Of a stretch of DNA of 64,000 bases, positions 25,190 through 34,104 are shown one piece after another; position 1 is the first letter of the stretch; the number at the start of each line of letters is the position of its first letter. The notes beneath the pieces were generated by a model that did no database searches, was not told the origin of the DNA, and was given only the letters and a program-made list of their open reading frames with translations. This DNA is from Paenibacillus sp. R14(2021) (lineage in GTDB: Bacteria; Bacillota; Bacilli; Paenibacillales; Paenibacillaceae), in the NCBI RefSeq assembly GCF_019431355.1, contig NZ_CP080269.1, positions 4,198,501 through 4,262,500 on the forward strand. Direction: 5' to 3'. The position numbers and the translations under genes were made by a program.

Positions 25190-26188
25190 TTATTTTGACG
25201 GATATTGGCGAAAGTGCTGATTTAGAAAAAGAATTCGTTCTCGCTGCTGCGACTCGCTCACTTCATGGCCGTTGAACGGGTAATCCAGGAGCATTTTGTC
25301 CGCGGTAATCCGGTTATAAACCGCATAGATCGTTTCCGGCAGGCAGACGGAATCCTTCCAGCAGGCGGACAGGAGGACGGGCGATTGAATCCGCGTGGCG
25401 AGATTCAGCATGTCGTAATGGGCGAGCGTACGCAGCACGGCTTCCAGCCGGTCTGGGTAGCGCTTCAGATGCTGAGCGAGCTCTGTCAGCGAGCTGGCGG
25501 AATGCAGCACGCCGTAATCCATGTGGCACATATTCGGAATGTCGGCGATAACGGCGGTTACACTTGGATTCAGAGCCCCGCAGATCAGTGCCAGACCGCC
25601 GCCTTGGCTCGCGCCTACGACAGCAAGTCTGGCCGCGTCCGTCTCTGGCTGCGCCGCGGCAGCGTCAACCGCACGAATTGCGTCCAGCGTTAGCGCGTGG
25701 TAATACGAGCCTTCGGGCTCCAGCACATTGCCGGATACCCAGCCTTTGACGGCGTCGGCCCGCAGCGGCATGTAATTGCCCGTTTCTCCGCCTTGGCCGC
25801 GAACATCGACGGCCAGCACAGCATAGCCCTGGAGCAGCCAGCTAGCGTACCGCTCCGGATAGCCGCGGTCGTCGGTGTAGCCTGGAAATGTGACGATGCA
25901 GGGAAGGGGATGGGCAGCGCCTGCGGCTGACTCTGCGTGACCTTGGAGCTCGGGCACCATGAACCAGCCGTGAATCGGTGTCTCGTCATAGCCTAGGTAC
26001 GTAAGCCGCTCGACCGTGACGCTTGCAAAAGGCGACTCCGCCCGCTCGCGCCGAACATCCAGCGGCTTTGCCGCATAAGCCTGCAGCACATCAGACCAGA
26101 AAGCATCGAGCTCAGCGGGATCCATCGTCAGAGGAGCGTTATAGTGCTCCAGTTCGCCTTTACGGCGTGTGATAGCATGCTCCAACAT
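25190..26188 (-). CDS. CE7-family acetyl esterase (acetyl xylan esterase / cephalosporin C deacetylase)
   Basis: 332 residues, typical CE7 length. The family's R130-G-Q, the nucleophile elbow G-A-S194-Q-G-G, the aspartate in K-D279-S-V-C-L-P and the histidine in N-G-H308-E are all present. It removes acetyl groups from short xylo-oligosaccharides or other small acetylated sugars in the cytoplasm. AAGGAGG before ATG 26188 sets the start; the open frame upstream to 26359 lies inside the transporter gene. It follows the MFS gene by 14 bases, so the two form an operon for uptake and deacetylation. Confidence 0.9.
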   Translation of the reverse strand: MLEHAITRRKGELEHYNAPLTMDPAELDAFWSDVLQAYAAKPLDVRRERAESPFASVTVERLTYLGYDETPIHGWFMVPELQGHAESAAGAAHPLPCIVTFPGYTDDRGYPERYASWLLQGYAVLAVDVRGQGGETGNYMPLRADAVKGWVSGNVLEPEGSYYHALTLDAIRAVDAAAAQPETDAARLAVVGASQGGGLALICGALNPSVTAVIADIPNMCHMDYGVLHSASSLTELAQHLKRYPDRLEAVLRTLAHYDMLNLATRIQSPVLLSACWKDSVCLPETIYAVYNRITADKMLLDYPFNGHEVSESQQRERILFLNQHFRQYPSK

Positions 26189-26202
26189 GAAACCTCCTTC
26201 AT

Positions 26203-27432
26203 TTAGAGCGAATGGGCATGCTCCTCGGCTGCTAGGACAGCGCCGCGGCCGGCTTGGCGCGCGGCAATCGAGGCCCACAGCATGACAAGGAGCAGGGCAA
26301 ACGTGATACCGGCAAACAGCCAGCGGGTCGGACCCGGCCCGTACGCATCGAGGAACCACCCCGCTGCTTTAGGCAGGAGCGCGCCGCCGATGCCGCCGCA
26401 GGCCATGAGCAGGCTTGTCGTTAACTCGGTCACGCCAGGCACGGCGCGGTTGGCGAAGACGAGCGCGATGGCGAACATGCCGGACATCATCACGCCGACG
26501 AGGAAGATGAGAATGAGGGCAGGCACGGTGCCTGTCATGAACGTCATCAGCGTAAAGAGCACCGATGCTGTCAAGCAGGTGATGAGCAGGTACATAGCTC
26601 CGCCGATCCGGTCGGCCAGCTGACCGGATATCAGACGCCCGAGAACCATGGCGCCCCAGAATATGCTGAGCGTGAGCGTAGCGGAAGACTCCGTCATGCC
26701 GTTGCTGATGACGAGCAGGGAAGGGAGGTAATGCACGTAGCTCATTTCAAGACCGACGTAAATAACGAAGAATAAAGCACATGCAGTCAGAATCAACCTG
26801 TTGCGCCGGCGATAATCGCGCTGCGCTGGCATAGTGCCGCTTCGAGCGCCGTGCGAATGAGCGGGCTGGACAGGCTGCTCTGCCTGATTCAGCACGTCCG
26901 GCCATTTAATCAGCCACAGCAGGAAGGTAGCGGCAGCGAGCAGGCTCACGATGCCGAACGACAGCTTCCATACGCCCGCCTCGATCAGCGCGGCGCCCGC
27001 GAACGGAATGAGCAGCGCGCCAACGCCGAAGAACGTTTCCACGCGGCTCATGGCGGTATTGGCTTTTTCGCCGGAAGCGCTGATGATGAACGAGCCGACC
27101 ACCGCTTCCGTCATGCCGAGCCCGACGCCGGCGAACGGGGCGATGGTAAGCATAACGCGCCAAGGCGGCAGCAGCGTGTACAGAAATTCGGCAGCGACGA
27201 TAAGGCCGATCGCCAGCAAGAGCACGAATTTTTTACCGTGTTTGTTCATCAGCCACGGAGCGCACAGAATGCCGAACATGCCGCCGAGGAATTGGTGCAT
27301 GACCAGCTGCCCACCGTCCCCGTAATGAATGCCGTAAGCGTGGACCATGGGCTCCATGACAGAGCCGATGACCAATTGGCCGAATCCCGTAACCAAGTAG
27401 GCGATGCAGCCCAAAACAATAAGTCTGGACAT
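26203..27432 (-). CDS. MFS transporter
   Basis: 409 residues, 12 predicted membrane helices. It starts M-S-R-L-I-V-L-G-C-I-A-Y-L and has the inter-helix loop N-K-H-G-K-K-F, a relaxed G-x-x-x-D-R-x-G-R/K motif; the second half has Q-L-A-D-R-I-G-G. Resembles the fucose permease-like branch of the MFS. GAGGAG seven bases before ATG 27432 fixes the start; the longer frame to 27606 is not supported. First gene of an operon with the CE7 esterase, hence a likely importer of acetylated oligosaccharides. Confidence 0.82.
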   Translation of the reverse strand: MSRLIVLGCIAYLVTGFGQLVIGSVMEPMVHAYGIHYGDGGQLVMHQFLGGMFGILCAPWLMNKHGKKFVLLLAIGLIVAAEFLYTLLPPWRVMLTIAPFAGVGLGMTEAVVGSFIISASGEKANTAMSRVETFFGVGALLIPFAGAALIEAGVWKLSFGIVSLLAAATFLLWLIKWPDVLNQAEQPVQPAHSHGARSGTMPAQRDYRRRNRLILTACALFFVIYVGLEMSYVHYLPSLLVISNGMTESSATLTLSIFWGAMVLGRLISGQLADRIGGAMYLLITCLTASVLFTLMTFMTGTVPALILIFLVGVMMSGMFAIALVFANRAVPGVTELTTSLLMACGGIGGALLPKAAGWFLDAYGPGPTRWLFAGITFALLLVMLWASIAARQAGRGAVLAAEEHAHSL

Positions 27433-27749
27433 TCGATGACTCCTCACATGATAGACTCCTCCCACCATAACACAAAAGGAAAGCGGGAAGTAGGTGGAAA
27501 TCATGCATCCGGCAAGGGTGAAATCATCCGAAAAGGATGCGGGAAAGAAGGGAAAGCGCGGCATAGGCGATATGAAAGGCATGCCCTTCGAGACGGTTGA
27601 ATTCAACTTGGACCGCCCTTTGAACCGAACATGCAGGCAGCAAGGCTGAGCAGTAGGCGGGGCACGGGCGGTGGGGCGAATTGATTGGAAATCTACTCAG
27701 AAATCATCGAGGGAATCAATCGGGAAACAGCTGCTGCGAATGCGATAGA

Positions 27750-27772
27750 GCCGTCCAGCAGGGCTGGACGGC
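27750..27772 (-). terminator. GC-rich hairpin after the Lhr-type helicase gene
   Basis: GCCGTCCAGC-AGG-GCTGGACGGC, a perfect 10-bp stem, 70 bases beyond the helicase stop codon on the minus strand. There is no T-tract, so it may be a pause or mRNA-protecting structure rather than an intrinsic terminator. The rest of the 410-base gap 27433-27842 shows no gene. Confidence 0.4.
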
Positions 27773-27842
27773 AGGGTAAGAGATTTGCTATTCAGGCAAG
27801 GCAAGGCTAATACGTCATTTCAACGCTGCCCGCCGGTCGGCA

Positions 27843-30800
27843 TTACCGCAAATCGCTCGGCCAAATCACGAGCGAGCGGTTGTCGCGCTCTGCGCCGAGC
27901 GCCCGCAGCATATCGGCTGCAGGCGATTCCGCGACGGGCGCGCCATTCCAGCGGTCGATTTTGATCTTACTCAGCTTCTGCTGGCGAAGCAGCGTGCGGA
28001 AGATGTTCCGCAACGCGGGAATCGCTTCATCGCTAGGCTTCACGTTTTCCAACATATCCGGCTGCTTAAGAGACGGTGTCAAATCAACGATATGGCGGCC
28101 GTTGTTCTCCAGCCAGTAGCGCCACTTGCCATGCTGCAGCACCAGGTAGTTGCCGCTTTTGCGCGCGAAGCCTAGGCCGCTGCCCGTCGATGGCCAATCG
28201 GCTGCAAGACCGAACGGGTTGGCCGGGTCCGTCGCGGACAGAACCGTGATGGCATCGTTATCCTGTCCGGGCAGCGGCTGACGGACGGCCTCTATATCTT
28301 CGCGCCTTGCAAACTGCAATGACCCCGCGCCCTCCACGAGGAGGCCTCTCGTGACGACGCCCCACTGTTCCAGCTGCTTGAGCACGGGCAGCAGCTCGTC
28401 CCAGCTGAAGGGCGACAGCTGCTGCACCAGCTCCTTCGAAACGATGCCGCAGCTGTCCAGCAGATGCTGCGTCCAGTGCAGCGCCGATGCCGATAGGTCG
28501 GAACTGACGGCGCGCAGCGCTTGGGCGTCCAGCTGACGCCCGCCCGGCAGGCTTTCGCCCTGGGCGCCCGCCTGCGAAGCCGCAGCGCGCTCTTCTGAAC
28601 GGGCAGGCTCATCGCCTGCATCCGCGAGTGAGCCCGTCCAATACCATCGCCCGAGACCGGAGCCTGTGCGGGCGAGCTGTTTGCCCTTGGTCGCCAGCTG
28701 CAGACGCAGCGGGGCGAACTGGTCGTTCGAGACGGCGCCCTCCCAGACCAAGTCGAGCAGTTCGCCCAGCAGCTCGGACGGCACCTTGCCGTAACCGCGG
28801 CTCAGCTTCGTAAGGAAGCTCGCGCCGCCTTCGCGCAGCAGGGCCAGCAGCTGCGGGTGCCTGCTCGGAGCCGATGCCGCCGTATCTGCAGCGGCTTTCA
28901 TAACAGGCGCATAGAGCGCCTTCACCTCCGAGAGGAAGAAGGCAATGCGGCCCTCCTTCTCGGCGTCGACCTTGCGGCCGATCCAGATCACCTCGCCGGA
29001 GGCGCAGAGCAGGTCCAAGTCCTCCTTGCGATAGCCTGTTACCCGTGCAGGGAAGATCAGCGACTCCCAGTACGAGGCGGGCAGGAAGAAGCCCTGCAGC
29101 CGCTCGATGACGAGGCGGAGCCCGTCGATGCCGCTCAGCTGCGAGCCGGATAAGGCATGCTGCAGCAAGGACATCTGCGCGAGCCAGCGTACCGGATCGA
29201 TAGCTTCGGCTCCTTTGCGCGCCTGCTCCATCGTGAGCCGGACGAGCCGCCTGGCGACGCCGCGGCTTGTCCAGATCCGCTCCCGTTCGTCCGCGAATGG
29301 CGCATGCTCCGTTCGGTCCAAGGCCAGCAGGACGTCCGCGGCATGCGCGGCATCATCGGCGGAGAGCTGCGGATACCGCTCCCGCAGCTCATCCTCCGTG
29401 AAGGACAGCCGGTTATCCGCGAACCGTCCGGCGATGAAGGCGATCGCGCGCTCGCTGCGCGGAAATTCCGCATACAGCTCAGTTTCTTCCGCGCAGATCC
29501 ATCGCGCCGCGTCCCCGAAGCGCAGCTCCGCGGCTCGGCCGCCGGCGTGCAGCGCGGACAACCACGACGGCGCGTCCGGACCGGCAATGCCGGCCAGCTC
29601 CTCCGCCGTCATATCGCCGCGCCGCTTCAGCAGCGTATACAGCTCCTCGGCATTCGCCGGAATGAGCTGCCCGGCTGCGAGCCGCGCTTGCTCTTCCCTT
29701 GCGACGGCGGGATTCACCGCCCGCTGTACGGCGTCTTCCCCGAACAGCTGGCCCGCAAGCGTCTTGCTGACGCTGAGCAGCTGCAGCTGCGTGGCCTCGC
29801 TCAGCCCGTCGCCCTCGTACAGCATCGTGTTCGCGTAGTCCGCGATGAACTGCACCGCGAAGGGCGAGGGCGCCTTGGATGCAGCGACCGATACCTCGAT
29901 CTCCCCGGCCGTGACCGCCGAGAGCAGCTTTTTCAATCCGTTCGTGTCCAGGTAGCCGTGCAGGCATTCCCGCATAGCCTCTTGAAGGTAAGGGAAATGT
30001 GCCGCATACGGCAGCGCCTGCTTGAGCAGCTCTTCGCTGCGCAGCCGCTTCTGCCACATCGGGGTGCGCGTGAAGCTGCGAGACAGCAGCAGGGACGTCT
30101 CCGCGATCCGCCGGAAGGCGATAGCAAGCAGCGGAGAACCTGTAATGGCTTCCGTCAGCAGCGGTTCCACGCTTGAGGCGTTGATTTGCCAGAGCGTTTG
30201 CAGCCAAGAGGCGTCCCAGTCCGTCACGACCAGCTCGATCCCGTTGTCCTTTGCGTTGCCGTATATCGAATAGGGGAGCAGGCGCTGAAACTGCCGCTGG
30301 ATCGCCAGCAGCCAGGTGCGGTTGATGCGCCGCCCGAAGGGATTGTGAATAATAATGCGCGTTTGATTCATCAAGTCGCGGTAATGCTCGATGACAATTC
30401 GCCGCTCGGTTGGCAGCAAGGTCGCCCGGTGCTGCGCCCGGATGAGATCGATCAGCTCGGAAGCCGCATGATGGTCCAGTCCATACTCCGCATCCAGCCA
30501 GACCGCCGCCGCGTCCTCGCGCGCCCGGTCGGCTTCCGAATCGGAATCGCCCCCGCCCCCGAGGTTCAGCCGGACGGACAGCTGCTCGAGGAAGGCGCCG
30601 AGCTGAACCCCCACTTCCACGCTTCGGCTGTTCGTCTCCGCGCGCCAGAACGGGATCTCGCTGAACCGGTTTGGCGCTTCCTTCACGTGCACGCGGTCGT
30701 TCTCGATGCTGCTGATCATCCAGGAGCTCGTCCCTAGCTGGAAAACATCACCAACTCTGCTTTCCGCGATATACTCCTCATCCAGCTCGCCGAGATGGGT

Positions 30801-32414
30801 GCGGCTGTCGGCATGGTGGATGGGGTATGCGGAGCTCTGGGGAATGGTGCCGGCGCCCGTGACAGAGGCCATGGCCGTGTTGGCGCGCTTGCGAATCATG
30901 TCCGCGGTCCTGTCCCAATCGATGAGCGGGCGGGCGAAAGGGTAGAAGCCGGACAGCACCTTAAGCGCCGCCTCCAGTCGCTCGCGCGGAAAGGACCGGT
31001 AACACTCGCTTTGCAAAATAAGGCTGTGCAGTGCGTCCACGCCAATGTCCGCAGCCGCCGTTATAGAAACCACATGCTGCGACAGCACGTCGAGCGGCTC
31101 GTGGGGCAGCGTAATGGCTTCGATGTCCCGCCGCGAAATATTGCGGCACAGCACGGCTGCCTCCGGCAGCTCGCTGCGCTGACGCGCCACGATATAGCCG
31201 CGGCTGACATCGCCGACGGCATGCCCGGCGCGGCCGATCCGCTGAATGCCCGCGGCGGCGGCTTTGGGCGAGTCGACCTGAATGACGAGGTCGACGTGGC
31301 CCACGTCAATGCCAAGCTCCAGCGATGAGGTCGCAACGAGGCAGCGGAGCTCGCCTGCCTTCAGCATGCGCTCGACCTCAAGACGCCGCTCCCGCGCCAG
31401 GCTGCCGTGATGCGCCCGCGCAAACTCCTGGCCGGCGTGCTCATTAAGCCGAAGCACGAGCCGCTCGCACAGCCGGCGGCTGTTGACGAACAGCAGCACG
31501 GAGCGGGCGCCCTCCATCAGCGCCATGATCCGCTCGATGATCGGCTGCCACACGCCGTCGCGCGTGCGGACGGGCTGGTTTAGGTCCGGCATCGTTACGC
31601 GGACTTGAACAGCTTTGGTCATCGCGCTCTCGACGATGACGACCGCCCGCGGCGCGTAGCCGAGCGGGTGGATCTCGCCTGCAGCCTGCTCGCCCGGCTT
31701 CAGCTTGTTTCGGGCATCGTCCGGCTCCCAGCCGCCCAGGAACCTAGCGACCCGCTCCAGGGGCTTCTGCGTCGCCGAGACGCCGATGCGCTGCACGGGA
31801 AAGACCGTCAGCGCGGACAGCCGCTCGAGTGAGAGTGACAGATGTGCCCCGCGCTTATCGCCGGCCAGGCTGTGAATTTCGTCGACGATGACCGACTCCA
31901 CGTTCCGCAGCATCTGGCGGCCCTTATCCGAAGTAAGCAGCAGGTAGAGCGACTCCGGCGTCGTGACTAGTACATCCGGCGGCCGGTTAGCCATGCGTGC
32001 CCGCTCGCTTGAAGGCGTGTCGCCCGTACGGACGGCGGAGCGGATTATCGGCCAGGCTTCCGCCCCTTCCCGAAGTCCGAACGGCTCGATTTGCTCCATA
32101 AATCCGAGTAAATGATGCTGAATATCGTTATTCAGCGCCTTCAAGGGGGTAATATACAGAATACGCACGCCGGGCAGCCAGCTCGTCCCGCGGCCATGAG
32201 CATTGTTTTTGGCGATAGCGAGGCGGCTGAGACAAGGCAGCAGGGCGGCAAGCGTCTTGCCGGAGCCGGTTGGCGCAGCGATCAGCGTATGCCGGCCGTC
32301 CGCAATGGCAGCCCATGCTTCCTCCTGAACGGGCGTCGGTTCACCGAACGAATGACCGAACCAGGCGGCAAGCGTGGTATGGAATCCCGCAAGCGCGGGA
32401 GAGGATGAGGACAT
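27843..32414 (-). CDS. lhr: Large Lhr-type DEAD/DEAH-box helicase
   Basis: 1523 residues, the size of full-length Lhr proteins. Q-motif P-T-P-V-Q near 26-30, Walker A A-P-T-G-S-G-K-T (47-54), D-E-I-H (178-181) followed by L-A-G-D-K-R-G-A-H-L, motif III S-A-T, and motif VI Q-R-I-G-R-A-G-H. The Lhr core (RecA1, RecA2, winged helix, Lhr-specific domain) fills roughly the first 870 residues; the long C-terminal region is typical of bacterial Lhr. It unwinds DNA or RNA:DNA and is linked to DNA repair. AAAGGAG lies ten bases before the ATG. The coding strand is GC-rich, giving many spurious frames on the other strand. Confidence 0.92.
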   Translation of the reverse strand: MSSSSPALAGFHTTLAAWFGHSFGEPTPVQEEAWAAIADGRHTLIAAPTGSGKTLAALLPCLSRLAIAKNNAHGRGTSWLPGVRILYITPLKALNNDIQHHLLGFMEQIEPFGLREGAEAWPIIRSAVRTGDTPSSERARMANRPPDVLVTTPESLYLLLTSDKGRQMLRNVESVIVDEIHSLAGDKRGAHLSLSLERLSALTVFPVQRIGVSATQKPLERVARFLGGWEPDDARNKLKPGEQAAGEIHPLGYAPRAVVIVESAMTKAVQVRVTMPDLNQPVRTRDGVWQPIIERIMALMEGARSVLLFVNSRRLCERLVLRLNEHAGQEFARAHHGSLARERRLEVERMLKAGELRCLVATSSLELGIDVGHVDLVIQVDSPKAAAAGIQRIGRAGHAVGDVSRGYIVARQRSELPEAAVLCRNISRRDIEAITLPHEPLDVLSQHVVSITAAADIGVDALHSLILQSECYRSFPRERLEAALKVLSGFYPFARPLIDWDRTADMIRKRANTAMASVTGAGTIPQSSAYPIHHADSRTHLGELDEEYIAESRVGDVFQLGTSSWMISSIENDRVHVKEAPNRFSEIPFWRAETNSRSVEVGVQLGAFLEQLSVRLNLGGGGDSDSEADRAREDAAAVWLDAEYGLDHHAASELIDLIRAQHRATLLPTERRIVIEHYRDLMNQTRIIIHNPFGRRINRTWLLAIQRQFQRLLPYSIYGNAKDNGIELVVTDWDASWLQTLWQINASSVEPLLTEAITGSPLLAIAFRRIAETSLLLSRSFTRTPMWQKRLRSEELLKQALPYAAHFPYLQEAMRECLHGYLDTNGLKKLLSAVTAGEIEVSVAASKAPSPFAVQFIADYANTMLYEGDGLSEATQLQLLSVSKTLAGQLFGEDAVQRAVNPAVAREEQARLAAGQLIPANAEELYTLLKRRGDMTAEELAGIAGPDAPSWLSALHAGGRAAELRFGDAARWICAEETELYAEFPRSERAIAFIAGRFADNRLSFTEDELRERYPQLSADDAAHAADVLLALDRTEHAPFADERERIWTSRGVARRLVRLTMEQARKGAEAIDPVRWLAQMSLLQHALSGSQLSGIDGLRLVIERLQGFFLPASYWESLIFPARVTGYRKEDLDLLCASGEVIWIGRKVDAEKEGRIAFFLSEVKALYAPVMKAAADTAASAPSRHPQLLALLREGGASFLTKLSRGYGKVPSELLGELLDLVWEGAVSNDQFAPLRLQLATKGKQLARTGSGLGRWYWTGSLADAGDEPARSEERAAASQAGAQGESLPGGRQLDAQALRAVSSDLSASALHWTQHLLDSCGIVSKELVQQLSPFSWDELLPVLKQLEQWGVVTRGLLVEGAGSLQFARREDIEAVRQPLPGQDNDAITVLSATDPANPFGLAADWPSTGSGLGFARKSGNYLVLQHGKWRYWLENNGRHIVDLTPSLKQPDMLENVKPSDEAIPALRNIFRTLLRQQKLSKIKIDRWNGAPVAESPAADMLRALGAERDNRSLVIWPSDLR

Positions 32415-32543
32415 GAGGCGGCAGCTCCTTTATCCGGCATGCAAAATCATACCGTCATCTAACCTATTAACCTAGTATTCATCATTTGTCTTTTCATTCC
32501 TCTTTAGACACGGGACAAGCCTAAGGAGCAGATTTGTGGTCAG

Positions 32544-32571
32544 TTGGCAGGCTGCGAAGCATAAACATAAT
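32544..32571 (+). promoter_or_regulatory. Weak promoter candidate for the small gene at 32621
   Basis: TTGGCA, 16 bases, CATAAT, placed about 50 bases before the ATG in the divergent gap with the helicase gene. Both boxes deviate from consensus. Confidence 0.3.
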
Positions 32572-32620
32572 GTTAACCTTACGTCGGTCAGCGTAAGGAA
32601 CATCGGGAGGTATCGGTAAA

Positions 32621-33040
32621 ATGGCAAAATGGCGGGACAGTCTGGAGAAACGCTTCACAGAGTGGAGAAAGCTGGAGTACGCGCTGGAAGATACGCTGGC
32701 GGGCAGACGTGTGCTCAGAGTAACGGGGCCGCGGACGCCAAGGCTGGCGACGCCCGTCTCGGTGGCAGTCAAGCAGAAGGAGCTTCATGCTGTAGCGGAG
32801 AAATTCGAAGCAGGACTTGCTTGCTTCTGCCTGGGCGAGCTTTCTCGGGAGGAACGCACAGCCTTTCTTGCCTCCTGGCATGACCGGCTGGACGCCGGAG
32901 CGACTGTTGTCATGGTCGACCGCCGCGGCGAAGGCTGTGACACACCGGTCGAGCTGCATAATTTGTTCGGGCCGCACGCCAAGGGCTTGGATGTCCAGCT
33001 CGGCCCGACCTTCTGGTGGGTACGCTATGAACGGGTCTGA
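32621..33040 (+). CDS. Small protein with a methyltransferase-like C-terminal half
   Basis: 139 residues, not identified. The N-terminus M-A-K-W-R-D-S-L-E-K-R-F is charged; the second half (L-S-R-E-E-R-T-A-F-L-A-S-W-H-D-R-L, then A-G-A-T-V-V-M-V-D-R-R and F-W-W-V-R-Y-E) looks like the distal strands of a class I methyltransferase. The part that would hold the S-adenosylmethionine glycine loop is missing, so it may be a deletion remnant or a domain that kept another role. GGGAGGT about nine bases before the ATG supports translation. Confidence 0.55.
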   Translation: MAKWRDSLEKRFTEWRKLEYALEDTLAGRRVLRVTGPRTPRLATPVSVAVKQKELHAVAEKFEAGLACFCLGELSREERTAFLASWHDRLDAGATVVMVDRRGEGCDTPVELHNLFGPHAKGLDVQLGPTFWWVRYERV

Positions 33041-33074
33041 GTGGTGCGGCCGCCCGTCTGCGGAATAGACAAAT

Positions 33075-33117
33075 AAAGCCGCGGCTGCTTGTCCTAAGGA
33101 CAAACAACGGCGGCTTT
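33075..33117 (+). terminator. Hairpin after the small methyltransferase-like gene
   Basis: AAAGCCGC pairs with GCGGCTTT and encloses TTGTCC-TAA-GGACAA. Only three T residues follow. A second perfect hairpin, AATATCAGA with TCTGATATT, lies at 33124-33146; between them they probably end both converging transcripts. Confidence 0.5.
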
Positions 33118-33176
33118 GCCTGCAATATCAGAAGCGCTCTGATATTCGTGAAATTCATGCCTGTTGCAGCAATGCT

Positions 33177-33674
33177 TTAATCTGAATCGTTATCGCCTGG
33201 TTCGTCGGATGGATCGTTAGCGTATTTCTCATACGTTTCCGGGCTCATCACGCGGCGGGCAGTGACATAACGTTTTCCGAAGTAGGAATCGTTCAAGCCG
33301 CTGATCGTGACACCTTTGCTGGAGGAGGAATGTGCAAACTTGCCGTCTCCAACATAAATGCCAACATGCGAGATGCCGTTGCCTGTCGTATTGAAGAATA
33401 CGAGGTCTCCAGGGAGTAGATCACCCTTGGCGATTTTCTTGCCCAGCTGCGCCTGCGAACGGGATGCGTGCGGAATGTCGATGCCGAGTTTCTTGAACAC
33501 GTACATCGTGAATCCGGAGCAATCAAACCCTTTCGTCGTCGTGCCGGTGTACACATAAGGTGTTCCGATCAGATCTTGGATAACCCCGTCCATTTTGGAG
33601 TCGGCGTAAACGCTGCCGGCTTGGAAAATGAACAGCATGGCAAGTCCGATCACTAGTGCAGAAAGCTTCTTCAA
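33177..33674 (-). CDS. Secreted NlpC/P60 cell-wall hydrolase
   Basis: 165 residues. Signal peptide (about 1-24, ending V-Y-A), then one NlpC/P60 domain: D-C52-S-G-F with the nucleophile, I-S-H103-V-G-I-Y with the base, and H115 in G-K-F-A-H as third residue; G-D-L-V-F-F precedes them. It would cleave the D-Glu to diamino-acid bond in peptidoglycan stems. There is no SH3 or LysM targeting domain; the acidic tail ends D-D-N-D-S-D-like. TTG start, with AAGGAG eight bases upstream. The 5' leader carries a c-di-AMP riboswitch, so expression should fall when c-di-AMP is high. Confidence 0.93.
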   Translation of the reverse strand: MKKLSALVIGLAMLFIFQAGSVYADSKMDGVIQDLIGTPYVYTGTTTKGFDCSGFTMYVFKKLGIDIPHASRSQAQLGKKIAKGDLLPGDLVFFNTTGNGISHVGIYVGDGKFAHSSSSKGVTISGLNDSYFGKRYVTARRVMSPETYEKYANDPSDEPGDNDSD

Positions 33675-33687
33675 GAGAGAAACTCCT

Positions 33688-33840
33688 TCCGGTGCCTACG
33701 AGGTTAGCTGTGGGGTTCGGTTGAAGGCTCCCTATGATACCCTCTGGCAGCCGCGAAACGCTTTCGTGCGGCTGTCGGGATCAATTCACCCAGAATGGTT
33801 CCCCCGTTTCCCGTTAGGGAATTCGGCAAAATTTTCATTT
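33688..33840 (-). ncRNA. c-di-AMP riboswitch (ydaO/yuaA type) in the leader of the NlpC/P60 gene
   Basis: Read on the minus strand, the leader contains GCCGAATTCCC, then CGGGGGAACCATT with GGGTGAATTGATCC, a GC-rich variable hairpin (GCAGCCGC/GCGGCTGC), and finally CAACCGAACCCC plus CAGCTAACCTCGTAGGC. These are the conserved blocks of the ydaO class in the right order and spacing, ending about 14 bases before the gene start. The class binds c-di-AMP and often controls cell-wall hydrolases. Boundaries are approximate. The remaining 34 kb gap contains the preceding gene's terminator and presumably the promoter of this transcript, which I could not place. Confidence 0.9.
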
Positions 33841-34046
33841 CTTACGGCTACTTATTCGTCCATTTTGTCGGTTCTCCTTCCGACTTCACGATTTGTTCAC
33901 AAATTAAAATTATTAGAGTGAAACCTTTTTGTTCTCAGATTCGTATAGGGGCGCCGTTTCCGAGAGAAATTGGCGCCGTTTTCCATGCTTAAAGGCAGCG
34001 GGCGACAGGCGCAAAGATTGTCTCATCTTGGATGCGGAATTTGCGA

Positions 34047-34101
34047 CAAAATGAACGGCCGCCCGGTCATTCCGAAATGGAATGGCCGGGCGGCCGTTCA
34101 T
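34047..34101 (-). terminator. Long-stem terminator of the M1 peptidase operon
   Basis: ATGAACGGCCGCCCGG (from 34051) pairs with its complement ending at 34101; with CATTCC/GGAATG the stem reaches about 23 bp with one G-T pair and a five-base loop. On the minus strand it is followed by TTTTGTCGC. It lies four bases after the stop of the membrane protein gene. Confidence 0.75.
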
Positions 34102-34104
34102 AGG

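Noticed and set aside
28857..32408. Several long plus-strand frames opposite the Lhr-type helicase
   Set aside because: They are shadows in GC-rich coding DNA without ribosome binding sites or recognisable motifs.
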